This document shows positions 1 through 12,135 of a stretch of DNA of 12,135 bases, piece by piece. A program made the position numbers and the translations under genes. This stretch comes from CAYFPS01 sp964345075 (GTDB lineage: Bacteria > CAIWAD01): NCBI GenBank assembly GCA_964345075.1, contig CAYFPS010000040.1, positions 1-12,135 on the forward strand. The letters are read 5' to 3'. The stretch's first letter is position 1. Each line of letters starts with the position of its first letter. Under the pieces are notes generated by a model. That model had not been told where the DNA came from. It searched no databases and worked only from the letters and a program-made list of their open reading frames with translations.

Positions 1-54
1 CGCGAAGGTGGTCGTACCATCGGCGCCGGCGTTGTGACGGACATCGTCGAGTAA
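1..54 (+). CDS. tuf: Elongation factor Tu, C-terminal end (partial)
   Basis: The window opens inside a gene: 17 codons followed by TAA. The encoded end, REGGRTIGAGVVTDIVE, is the highly conserved C-terminus of EF-Tu, the GTPase that carries aminoacyl-tRNA to the ribosomal A site. Only the tail of domain 3 is visible, so the GTP-binding motifs and start cannot be checked. The position directly upstream of rpmG, tRNA-Trp, secE and nusG matches the usual tufB location in many bacteria, which supports the call. A terminator-like hairpin follows within 13 bases. Confidence 0.95.
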   Translation, partial: REGGRTIGAGVVTDIVE

Positions 55-66
55 AGAAATTCAATC

Positions 67-100
67 CGGGGCAGGCTGGAAACGGCCTGCCCCGATTTGT
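67..100 (+). terminator. Terminator-like hairpin after tuf
   Basis: A perfect 10-bp GC-rich stem (CGGGGCAGGC at 67-76, GCCTGCCCCG at 85-94) encloses an 8-base loop. It begins 12 bases after the tuf stop codon. The 3' flank is only ATTTGT, a poor uridine tract, so it may terminate inefficiently or stabilise the tuf mRNA 3' end while allowing read-through into rpmG. Confidence 0.6.
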
Positions 101-165
101 CGACTCGCCGCGCCACATAGCCTCAAGCGGCTTCCTGGCAGAGCGGACAGTTTTGGAGAAGAACA

Positions 166-315
166 ATGCGCGACATCGTCATTCTGGCCTGTCCGGACTG
201 CAAGCGGCGCAACTATACGACCACCAAGAACAAGCGCAAGCACACCGGTCGTATTGAGCACAAGAAGTATTGCCCGTGGTGCAACAAGCACACGCTGCAC
301 AAAGAGACGAAGTAA
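166..315 (+). CDS. rpmG: 50S ribosomal protein L33, zinc-ribbon form
   Basis: This encodes 49 residues, the normal length for bacterial L33, a small protein of the large ribosomal subunit near the E site. Four cysteines form two CPxC knuckles (C9-x2-C12 and C36-x2-C39), so this is the zinc-binding C+ type. Between them is the basic, Thr/Lys/Arg-rich rRNA-binding stretch (RRNYTTTKNKRKHTGRIEHKKY). The ATG is preceded by GGAGAAG at 155-161, a good ribosome binding site. It lies between tuf and tRNA-Trp, its common place in this cluster. No cysteine-free paralogue is visible here; whether one exists elsewhere cannot be told from this window. Confidence 0.96.
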   Translation: MRDIVILACPDCKRRNYTTTKNKRKHTGRIEHKKYCPWCNKHTLHKETK

Positions 316-322
316 TCTGCAT

Positions 323-347
323 CGTGTTCAAGCAAAGCATGGACACG
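323..347 (+). other. Hairpin between rpmG and tRNA-Trp
   Basis: CGTGTTC (323-329) pairs with GGACACG (341-347), 7 bp including one G-U, around an 11-base loop. It ends 7 bases before the tRNA. There is no uridine tract, so it is not a convincing terminator. It could stabilise the rpmG 3' end or mark tRNA processing, or be chance. Confidence 0.3.
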
Positions 348-354
348 CCTGCAC

Positions 355-428
355 AGGCCAGTAGCTCGAATTGGTAGAGCGGCGGACTCCAAATCCGTAG
401 GTTGGGGGTTCGAGTCCCTCCTGGCCTG
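355..428 (+). tRNA. trpT: tRNA-Trp (anticodon CCA)
   Basis: A full cloverleaf can be drawn by eye. The acceptor stem is AGGCCAG (355-361) with CTGGCCT (421-427), discriminator G428. The D stem is GCTC/GAGC (364-367, 377-380). The anticodon stem is GCGGA/TCCGT (382-386, 394-398) with loop CTCCAAA, which places CCA at 389-391. The T stem is GGGGG/CCCTC with loop TTCGAGT (409-415). The 3' CCA is not encoded (TTT follows), so CCA addition by the nucleotidyltransferase is expected. A tRNA-Trp just upstream of secE is a frequent arrangement. It would be processed from the common transcript unless a promoter not recognised here lies upstream. Confidence 0.97.
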
Positions 429-455
429 TTTCACTTGTGAAGTTGAGGCGCCCCA

Positions 456-635
456 ATGGCGAATTTCAGCAATTACCTCGCCGGCGTTCGTGAGGAAATG
501 AACAAAGTCCACTGGCCCAGCTGGCCGATGCTGAAAAGCTCTACCGGCGTTGTGGTGCTGGTGTCGCTGCTGCTGGCCCTGACGATCAGGTTCTTCGACC
601 TGATTCTCACCAAGGCCCTCGGCTGGATCCTGTAG
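456..635 (+). CDS. secE: Preprotein translocase subunit SecE
   Basis: This encodes 59 residues, the short single-span form of SecE that clamps SecY in the protein-conducting channel of the inner membrane. The amphipathic N-terminal helix carries the family signature EEMNKVHWPSW (residues 13-23, the K-V-x-W-P core). It is followed by one membrane segment at about residues 31-51 (GVVVLVSLLLALTIRFFDLIL). The two extra N-terminal spans of Escherichia coli SecE are absent, as in most bacteria. The ATG follows GAGG at 445-448. It starts 28 bases after the tRNA and ends 8 bases before nusG, the standard secE-nusG pair. Confidence 0.95.
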   Translation: MANFSNYLAGVREEMNKVHWPSWPMLKSSTGVVVLVSLLLALTIRFFDLILTKALGWIL

Positions 636-643
636 GAACTCTC

Positions 644-1213
644 ATGAGCGAATCCTTCGAACAGACTCCGGCTCAGGAGGAACAGGGCCGCCGCTGGTAC
701 GCCATTCAGGTGTTCACGGGTCAGGAAGAAAAGGTCAAGCGTTTTGTCCTGGAAGAGGCGAAGCGTGTTGGTCTGGATGACCTGATCACGGACGTGCACA
801 TTCCCACCGAGAAGAAGGTGGAAATGCGTGGCGGCAAGCGTAAGGTCAAGGATGTGATCAATTTCCCGGGCTACATGTTCGTGGAAATGGTCCTGACCCT
901 GCATACCCGACACTTCCTGATGAACGCCCCGAGCGTTCTCAATTTTGTTGGCCCGAACAACGAGCCCCATCCCCTTTCGGATGTGGACGTCAGGCGCATC
1001 ATCGGTCGCATGGCCACCGATGGCGAGCCGGTTCTGGATCACAACTACAAGGTGGGCGACACGGTGAAGGTGGTCGACGGACCCTTCAATGACTTTACCG
1101 GCGTCCTGCAGGAAATTAACGACGAGAAGAAGCGGCTCAAGGTGCTGGTTTCCATCTTCGGCCGTTCAACGCCCGTGGAACTCAGCTTCACCCAGGTGGA
1201 GCCCATCGAGTAA
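644..1213 (+). CDS. nusG: Transcription termination/antitermination factor NusG
   Basis: This encodes 189 residues, close to the usual 175-190. The N-terminal NGN domain (about residues 16-115) begins with the conserved RRWYAIQVFTGQEEKVK and includes the FPGYMFVEM strand that contacts the polymerase clamp. The C-terminal KOW domain (about 137-189) contains GDTVKVVDGPFNDFTGVL and the ending IFGRSTPVELSFTQVEPIE. NusG suppresses pausing, recruits Rho and links polymerase to ribosomal protein S10. There is no large insertion between the domains. The short polar N-terminus (MSESFEQTPAQEEQG) precedes the conserved core. The start is an ATG 8 bases after the secE stop, with GGA of the ribosome binding site overlapping the end of secE, so the two are probably translationally coupled. 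Confidence 0.97.
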   Translation: MSESFEQTPAQEEQGRRWYAIQVFTGQEEKVKRFVLEEAKRVGLDDLITDVHIPTEKKVEMRGGKRKVKDVINFPGYMFVEMVLTLHTRHFLMNAPSVLNFVGPNNEPHPLSDVDVRRIIGRMATDGEPVLDHNYKVGDTVKVVDGPFNDFTGVLQEINDEKKRLKVLVSIFGRSTPVELSFTQVEPIE

Positions 1214-1218
1214 GGGCT

Positions 1219-1232
1219 GCCGGCTTTCCGGC
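1219..1232 (+). other. Small hairpin in the nusG-rplK spacer
   Basis: GCCGG (1219-1223) and CCGGC (1228-1232) form a 5-bp stem with loop CTTT. A possible 2-bp lower helix (1216-1217 with 1235-1236) would be separated by a small asymmetric internal loop. In E. coli, ribosomal protein L1 represses this operon by binding a structured site just before rplK. The location fits, but I do not recognise the L1 consensus, so this is only a candidate. Confidence 0.25.
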
Positions 1233-1270
1233 GTGCGAAAGCGAATTCGACCAAATTCAGGATCACGATC

Positions 1271-1693
1271 ATGAAGAAGATCTCTGGTTACATCAAGCTG
1301 CAGCTGCCTGCCGGCGGCGCCACCCCTGCCCCGCCCATCGGTCCGGCCCTGGGTCAGCATGGTGTCAACATCATGGATTTCTGCAAGCAGTACAATGCCA
1401 AGACGCAGGATCAGAAGGGCATGATTATTCCCGTGGTGATCACGGTGTATGCCGACCGCTCCTTCACCTTCGTCACCAAGACCCCGCCTGCCAGCGCCCT
1501 TCTGAAGAAGGCTGCCGGTATCGCCAAGGGCTCGGGCGTTCCCAACCGCGACAAGGTTGGAACGGTCACGATGGCTCAGTGCCGCGAGATCGCCGAGATC
1601 AAGCAAGAAGACTTGAATGCGAATGACCTCGACATGGGCGCCCGTATCATCGCGGGAACGGCCGTGTCCATGGGTCTGATTATAGAAGACTGA
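1271..1693 (+). CDS. rplK: 50S ribosomal protein L11
   Basis: This encodes 140 residues, the standard L11 length. The N-terminal domain carries the proline-rich PAPPIGPALGQHGVNIMDFCKQYN segment near the thiostrepton site and the L12 C-terminal domain contact. The C-terminal rRNA-binding domain includes TKTPPASALLKKAAG, GSGVPNRDKVGTVT and the end DMGARIIAGTAVSMGLIIED. L11 binds 23S rRNA at the GTPase-associated centre together with the L10/L12 stalk encoded just downstream, and is needed for RelA activation in bacteria that have it. The ATG is preceded by AGGATC at 1259-1264. The 57-base gap to nusG is the only spacer here large enough for an L1-type operator. Confidence 0.97.
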   Translation: MKKISGYIKLQLPAGGATPAPPIGPALGQHGVNIMDFCKQYNAKTQDQKGMIIPVVITVYADRSFTFVTKTPPASALLKKAAGIAKGSGVPNRDKVGTVTMAQCREIAEIKQEDLNANDLDMGARIIAGTAVSMGLIIED

Positions 1694-1720
1694 AACAACC
1701 TGTAAAGCCAAGGCGAAGAC

Positions 1721-2425
1721 ATGAAGAGAAGCAAAAGGTTCGCCTCCACGCTTTCGAAGGTCGACCGCATGCATCAGTACGAGCTGCTTGAAGGTGTCAA
1801 GCTGCTCAAGGATTGCTGCTCGGCGAAATTCGACGAGACTGTGGAAGTGACCATGAACCTCGGCGTCGATCCGCGACACGCGGACCAGATCGTTAGAGGG
1901 ACAGTTTCCCTTCCTCACGGAACTGGCAAAAGCGTTCGTGTCCTTGTCCTGGCCAAGCCTGAGAAGCATAAAGAAGCTCAGGAGGCAGGCGCCGACTTTG
2001 TTGGGCTGGACGACATGGCTGAAAAGATCATGAAGGGCTGGCTCGACTTTGATGCGGTGATTGCCACTCCCGACGCCATGGGTGTCGTGGGTAAGCTTGG
2101 CCGGGTACTTGGTCCCCGTGGACTGATGCCAAATCCGAAGGTGGGAACGGTAACCCCGAATGTGGGTGACGCAGTGCGCGAGGTCAAGGCCGGCCGTATC
2201 GACTTCCGTGTGGACCGTTACGGTATCCTGCACGTGGGTGTGGGCAAGGCGTCCTTTGACGCGGAGAAGCTGGTGGAGAATGTGGACGAATTCGTTCGCA
2301 CCGTCGTGAAGCTGAAGCCCGCAGGTGCCAAGGGTACCTACGTGAAGAACATCAGCATCGCGTCCACCATGGGCCCGGGCATCAAGCTGGACAAGGCGGA
2401 AGTCCTTGCCCGCGTGAAGAATTAG
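1721..2425 (+). CDS. rplA: 50S ribosomal protein L1
   Basis: This encodes 234 residues, the usual L1 length. L1 forms the mobile arm that helps move deacylated tRNA out of the E site; in many bacteria it also represses its own operon. Recognisable blocks are the basic start MKRSKRF, the VEVTMNLGVDPRHADQIVRG strand, the inserted domain with ATPDAMGVVGKLGRVLGPRG, the signature LMPNPKVGTVT, and the C-terminal return GTYVKNISIASTMGPGIKLD. The chosen ATG gives the expected N-terminus and follows AAGGCG at 1710-1715. It lies 27 bases after rplK and only 10 bases before rplJ, so translation from rplA to rplJ is probably coupled. Confidence 0.97.
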   Translation: MKRSKRFASTLSKVDRMHQYELLEGVKLLKDCCSAKFDETVEVTMNLGVDPRHADQIVRGTVSLPHGTGKSVRVLVLAKPEKHKEAQEAGADFVGLDDMAEKIMKGWLDFDAVIATPDAMGVVGKLGRVLGPRGLMPNPKVGTVTPNVGDAVREVKAGRIDFRVDRYGILHVGVGKASFDAEKLVENVDEFVRTVVKLKPAGAKGTYVKNISIASTMGPGIKLDKAEVLARVKN

Positions 2426-2435
2426 GAGAAGCCCG

Positions 2436-3095
2436 ATGCCGACTCCCAAAAAACTCGCGATTACGCAGGATCTGACTGAGCGTCTGGGCAAGGCCAGCGC
2501 CATCTACCTGGCTGATTACCAGGGCATGAGCGTGGCCAAGATGACCGAGCTGCGCGGCAAGCTGCGCAAGGTCGATGCCGAGATGAAGGTCGTCAAGAAC
2601 AACCTGATCCGGATTTCCCTGAAGGAAACGGACTGGGCTGCCGCCGGCGAGGAGCTGCATGGCCCCAGCGCCATCACCCTGGCCTATGGCGAAGCCCCGG
2701 CGGTTGCCAAGATCCTCAAGAATTTTGCCAAGGACAACAAGGACCGTCCGGTCGTCAAGGCCATCGGTTTTGACGGTGCTGTCCACCCGGCAGAATTCCT
2801 GGGCACGCTGGCTTCAATGCCGACCCGTGAAGAAGCCCTGGGTATGCTGGCTGGTGTCTTCAACAGCATCATTGCCAGTTCAGCCCGCGTCTTCAACGCC
2901 CTGAAGGACAAGATGGAAGAGGCCGGTGTGGAAAGCGCCGGAGCCCTCGCCGGTGGTGCCAAGGCTGAAGAAGCCGCGCCCGCCGCTGAGGAGGCTCCCG
3001 CCGCTCAGGCTGCCCCTGCCGAGGAAACGGCTGAAGCCCCGGCTGCCGAAGAGGCACCGGAAGCCGATGCCGAGAAGAAGGACGACGAGGCCTAA
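2436..3095 (+). CDS. rplJ: 50S ribosomal protein L10 with long acidic tail
   Basis: L10 anchors the L7/L12 dimers of the ribosomal stalk to 23S rRNA. Residues 1-125 are a normal L10 body, with LADYQGMSVAKMTELRGKLRK, the KVVKNNLIRISL helix and a GFDG element. The stalk-binding helix follows the conserved LGTLASMPTREE, about residues 132-163. The protein is 219 residues rather than the usual 165-180. The excess is a C-terminal tail (164-219) with 23 Ala, 13 Glu, 3 Asp and 5 Pro, low in complexity and ending KKDDEA. The tail is in frame, uninterrupted and ends at a clean TAA, so it looks real rather than a frameshift. The ATG follows AGGAG, which overlaps the rplA stop; the 10-base gap leaves no room for a separate leader. 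Confidence 0.96.
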   Translation: MPTPKKLAITQDLTERLGKASAIYLADYQGMSVAKMTELRGKLRKVDAEMKVVKNNLIRISLKETDWAAAGEELHGPSAITLAYGEAPAVAKILKNFAKDNKDRPVVKAIGFDGAVHPAEFLGTLASMPTREEALGMLAGVFNSIIASSARVFNALKDKMEEAGVESAGALAGGAKAEEAAPAAEEAPAAQAAPAEETAEAPAAEEAPEADAEKKDDEA

Positions 3096-3136
3096 GCGCC
3101 CGTCCCACACGGAACGAAAGCAAGGAGTATAGAACA

Positions 3137-3511
3137 ATGGCATTCGACCAGGCCGCCTTCATCGAGCAGGTCAAGGAAATGACCGTGCTTGAGCTGTCCG
3201 AGCTCGTCAAGGCGATTGAAGATGAATTTGGTGTGTCCGCTGCTGCCCCCGTGGCCATGATGGCTGCCGGTGGTGACGGTGGTGCCGCTGGCGCCGAGCA
3301 GACCGAGTTTGACGTCATCATGACCAGCGCCGGTCAGAAGAAGATTGCTGTGATCAAGGTTGTCAAGGAAATCCTCGGACTGGGTCTGAAGGAGTCCAAG
3401 GAATTCGTGGACAATCTGCCCAAGGCCGTCAAGGAGAAGATCTCCGAGGCCGAAGCCAACGAGCTCAAGGAAAAGCTCGAAGGCGAGGGCGCAACCATCG
3501 AAATCAAGTAG
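3137..3511 (+). CDS. rplL: 50S ribosomal protein L7/L12
   Basis: This encodes 124 residues, a typical length. It has the three usual parts: an N-terminal dimerisation domain that binds L10 (about 1-33, AAFIEQVKEMTVLELSELVK), a flexible Ala/Gly hinge (about 34-53, with a GGDGGAAG run), and the C-terminal domain (about 55-124) containing KKIAVIKVVKEILGLGLKE and VDNLPKAVKEKIS, which contacts EF-Tu, EF-G and other translation GTPases. The ATG has a strong ribosome binding site, AAGGAG at 3122-3127, consistent with the need for several copies per ribosome. It lies 41 bases after rplJ. A UUCG-capped hairpin follows the stop codon at 3536. Confidence 0.97.
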   Translation: MAFDQAAFIEQVKEMTVLELSELVKAIEDEFGVSAAAPVAMMAAGGDGGAAGAEQTEFDVIMTSAGQKKIAVIKVVKEILGLGLKESKEFVDNLPKAVKEKISEAEANELKEKLEGEGATIEIK

Positions 3512-3535
3512 TTTCGACGGGTTCACGCTCATCCC

Positions 3536-3573
3536 GCCACACCCCTTCGGGGGTGTGGCTTCCCCTTATTTTT
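3536..3573 (+). terminator. Intrinsic terminator or attenuator after rplL
   Basis: A perfect 10-bp stem GCCACACCCC (3536-3545) and GGGGTGTGGC (3550-3559) is capped by the very stable C-UUCG-G tetraloop. A T-rich run ending TTATTTTT follows at 3566-3573, offset from the stem by TTCCCC. In E. coli a partial terminator in the same place lets much more transcript cover the ribosomal genes than rpoBC. The offset T tract suggests attenuation rather than full stop. No strong promoter for rpoBC was recognised downstream, which supports read-through. Confidence 0.75.
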
Positions 3574-3585
3574 AGATGCCTGAGG

Positions 3586-3607
3586 CTTGTGATCGCTGTA
3601 TCACAGG
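3586..3607 (+). other. Inverted repeat in rpoB leader
   Basis: CTTGTGAT (3586-3593) pairs with ATCACAGG (3600-3607): 8 bp with one G-U and a 6-base loop. As DNA it reads TGTGA-N8-TCACA, like a CRP-family half-site pair but with 8 rather than 6 bases between the halves. It may be an RNA hairpin of the leader or a dyad operator; the sequence alone does not decide. Confidence 0.35.
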
Positions 3608-3691
3608 TTCCTGGGCCCCGCCGGAAGGGCGATTTGACTCAGCGAGGTCATTCAGCCGTAAAAGGCGGGATTCGGTGTGTTTGGATTGAAG

Positions 3692-3698
3692 AGGAGGT
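3692..3698 (+). promoter_or_regulatory. Perfect Shine-Dalgarno sequence inside the rplL-rpoB gap
   Basis: AGGAGGT is the full anti-16S complement, stronger than that of any annotated gene here, yet it lies 150 bases before rpoB. It is 7 bases upstream of a TTG that opens the 48-codon frame ending at the rpoB start. The rest of the gap from 3608 to 3691 shows only short possible pairings (for example CCCGCC at 3617-3622 with GGCGGG at 3664-3669). Confidence 0.4.
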
Positions 3699-3704
3699 CG
3701 GGCC

Positions 3705-3847
3705 TTGCCTGTCATGACGAGGAACTTCCCTGATACGAACACCCGCTGCGCTCATGGTATATCAGAACATCGTCCCCAGTTACCCGAATGCTGGAGCAGG
3801 GAGCTCCATGCATTTCGGGCAGCGCGCACATCTGGAGGAGGACTCCG

Positions 3848-3851
<4 letters not shown>
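3705..3851 (+). CDS. Putative 48-residue leader peptide coupled to rpoB
   Basis: Reading from TTG at 3705, 48 codons run to TGA at 3849-3851, which overlaps the rpoB TTG start as TTGA, the arrangement typical of translational coupling. A perfect AGGAGGT lies 7 bases upstream. An in-frame stop at 3687-3689 bounds it 5'. The product starts MPVMTRNFPD and ends in SGGGLR. It has no recognised domain, signal peptide or membrane span. It uses ATA, TTA, AGG (twice) and CGG codons, which the neighbouring genes largely avoid, so if translated it is more likely a regulatory leader than a functional protein. An inner ATG at 3714 is possible but is 16 bases from the ribosome binding site. The frame may be chance: a 48-codon opening is short, and its last glycines are encoded by rpoB's own GGAGGAGGA site. 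Confidence 0.35.
3755..3763 (+). promoter_or_regulatory. Possible extended -10 promoter for rpoBC
   Basis: TGGTATATC matches the extended -10 pattern TGn-TATAAT at TG plus four of six -10 bases. No good -35 lies 16-18 bases upstream. Transcripts would start near 3770, shortly before the 3783-3819 hairpin. This is a weak call from one element. Confidence 0.2.
3783..3819 (+). promoter_or_regulatory. Strong hairpin in the rpoB 5' leader
   Basis: The left arm CCCGAATGCTGGAGC (3783-3797) pairs over its whole length with the right arm at 3803-3819: CGGG, TT, GCA and GCTCCA, with one bulged T at 3809 and one in the TTT run at 3813-3815. This gives 15 base pairs around loop AGGGA (3798-3802). It ends 14 bases before the rpoB ribosome binding site (3834-3842) and lies inside the putative leader frame. 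It could be a translational operator or mRNA stabiliser. No known leader family is recognised. Confidence 0.55.
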
Positions 3852-7633
<3,782 letters not shown>

Positions 7634-7646
7634 AGGGGAGAAAGAC

Positions 7647-11945
<4,299 letters not shown>

Positions 11946-11969
11946 AACCTGAGATCAAGCCAGAAAATG

Positions 11970-12008
11970 AACGGGCGTTCGCATAAAGCGGACGCCCGTT
12001 TTCTTTTT
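11970..12008 (+). terminator. Strong intrinsic terminator of the rpoBC operon
   Basis: AACGGGCGTTCGC (11970-11982) pairs with GCGGACGCCCGTT (11988-12000), 13 bp with one G-U, around loop ATAAA. TTCTTTTT follows immediately. It begins 24 bases after the rpoC stop. Upstream A-rich bases (AAAA at 11964-11967) could give weak termination of any opposing transcript. Confidence 0.93.
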
Positions 12009-12053
12009 GCTGCGCTCCCCGGGTATATCTCAGGCGACCCGTGAATTTGGTGT

Positions 12054-12071
12054 TTGGCATGGGCGTGCCAA
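12054..12071 (+). repeat. Inverted repeat TTGGCA-N6-TGCCAA
   Basis: A perfect 6-base dyad (12054-12059 and 12066-12071) with a 6-base spacer lies 45 bases past the terminator, where a promoter or operator for the next transcript would be expected. A second palindrome, GTTGATCAAC, lies at 12083-12092. No matching -35/-10 pair was found nearby, so its function is unknown. Confidence 0.3.
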
Positions 12072-12135
12072 TGGATTCCTTTGTTGATCAACTGCGAATG
12101 CCGCACGTGAGGATCGTGATTCTCCCTATTCGGGA
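12059..12135 (+). other. Open frame running off the window end (uncertain)
   Basis: From ATG at 12059 a frame stays open to the last base (25 full codons, starting MGVPMDSFVDQLRMPHVR). A second ATG lies at 12071. Neither has a ribosome binding site, and the peptide resembles nothing I recognise; in particular it is not the rpsL start often found after rpoC. The frame is too short to call coding. The rest of 12009-12135 shows only a 5-bp pairing CGGGT/ACCCG (12020-12024, 12037-12041) and a short TCCC/GGGA pair at the very end. Confidence 0.15.

Noticed and set aside
61..512. Minus-strand frames opposite the tuf-rpmG-tRNA-secE region.
   Set aside because: They overlap a tRNA gene and two clear small genes on the plus strand and encode nothing recognisable.
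1214..1270. An L1 operator before rplK.
   Set aside because: The location is right and a small stem exists, but the consensus nucleotides could not be matched by eye, so it is listed only as a hairpin.
2950..3095. Frameshift artefact creating the long L10 tail.
   Set aside because: The tail stays in frame with GC-rich codon use like its neighbours, ends at TAA, and the next gene has normal spacing and ribosome binding site.
3588..3605. A true CRP site at TGTGA...TCACA.
   Set aside because: The spacing is 8, not the 6 of the known E. coli site, and no convincing promoter is adjacent; kept only as an inverted repeat.
3634..3664. Sigma-70-like promoter with -35 TTGACT at 3634.
   Set aside because: At 17-18 base spacing the -10 is CGTAAA or GTAAAA, a poor match; TAAAAG needs a 19-base spacer.
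3788..3847. ATG at 3788 as the rpoB start.
   Set aside because: The added 20 residues are unlike RpoB N-termini, no good ribosome binding site precedes the ATG, and it falls in the left arm of a hairpin. TTG 3848 has an ideal site.

Overview
This window is the classic bacterial transcription and translation block tuf(end) - rpmG - tRNA-Trp - secE - nusG - rplK - rplA - rplJ - rplL - rpoB - rpoC. All genes lie on the + strand, and the coding genes from rpmG to rpoC are complete. No mobile element, CRISPR array or recognisable foreign gene was seen. The sequence is fairly GC-rich. The beta and beta-prime subunits carry lineage insertions and N-terminal wording (for example SPDMIM..GEVTKPETINYRSYKPE in RpoC, and the LDIQLGSFRQF and EPPKYTVEECKERG stretches in RpoB) that read like the FCB superphylum. 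I infer a GC-rich, probably little-studied member of that group outside the classic low-GC Bacteroidetes. This rests on remembered family patterns, not on a search.

Layout. Bases 1-54 are the last codons of tuf, followed by a terminator-like hairpin. Bases 166-635 hold rpmG (a zinc-ribbon L33), a tRNA-Trp(CCA) gene and a very short secE. Bases 644-3511 hold nusG and the four stalk and L1-arm ribosomal protein genes, tightly packed. Bases 3512-3847 are the only sizeable gap before rpoB. Bases 3848-11945 are rpoB and rpoC, 13 bases apart, closed by a strong intrinsic terminator at 11970-12008. The last ~125 bases hold no confidently identified gene.

The genes work together in transcription and translation: RNA polymerase core subunits, the elongation factor NusG that couples polymerase to ribosome, the L11/L1/L10/L12 proteins that recruit translation GTPases, the end of EF-Tu itself, a tRNA, and the small SecE translocon subunit.

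The most interesting region is the rplL-rpoB gap. It contains a UUCG-capped attenuator-like hairpin just after rplL and a second inverted repeat. It also contains a perfect Shine-Dalgarno sequence leading into a 48-codon reading frame whose TGA overlaps the TTG start of rpoB (TTGA). A 15-bp imperfect hairpin lies inside that reading frame, just upstream of rpoB's own ribosome binding site. Together these suggest an undescribed leader that controls rpoBC separately from the ribosomal genes. That is a hypothesis, not a demonstrated system. Other oddities are a 56-residue Ala/Glu-rich tail on L10, no room for the usual L10-binding leader upstream of rplJ, and non-ATG starts on both rpoB and rpoC.
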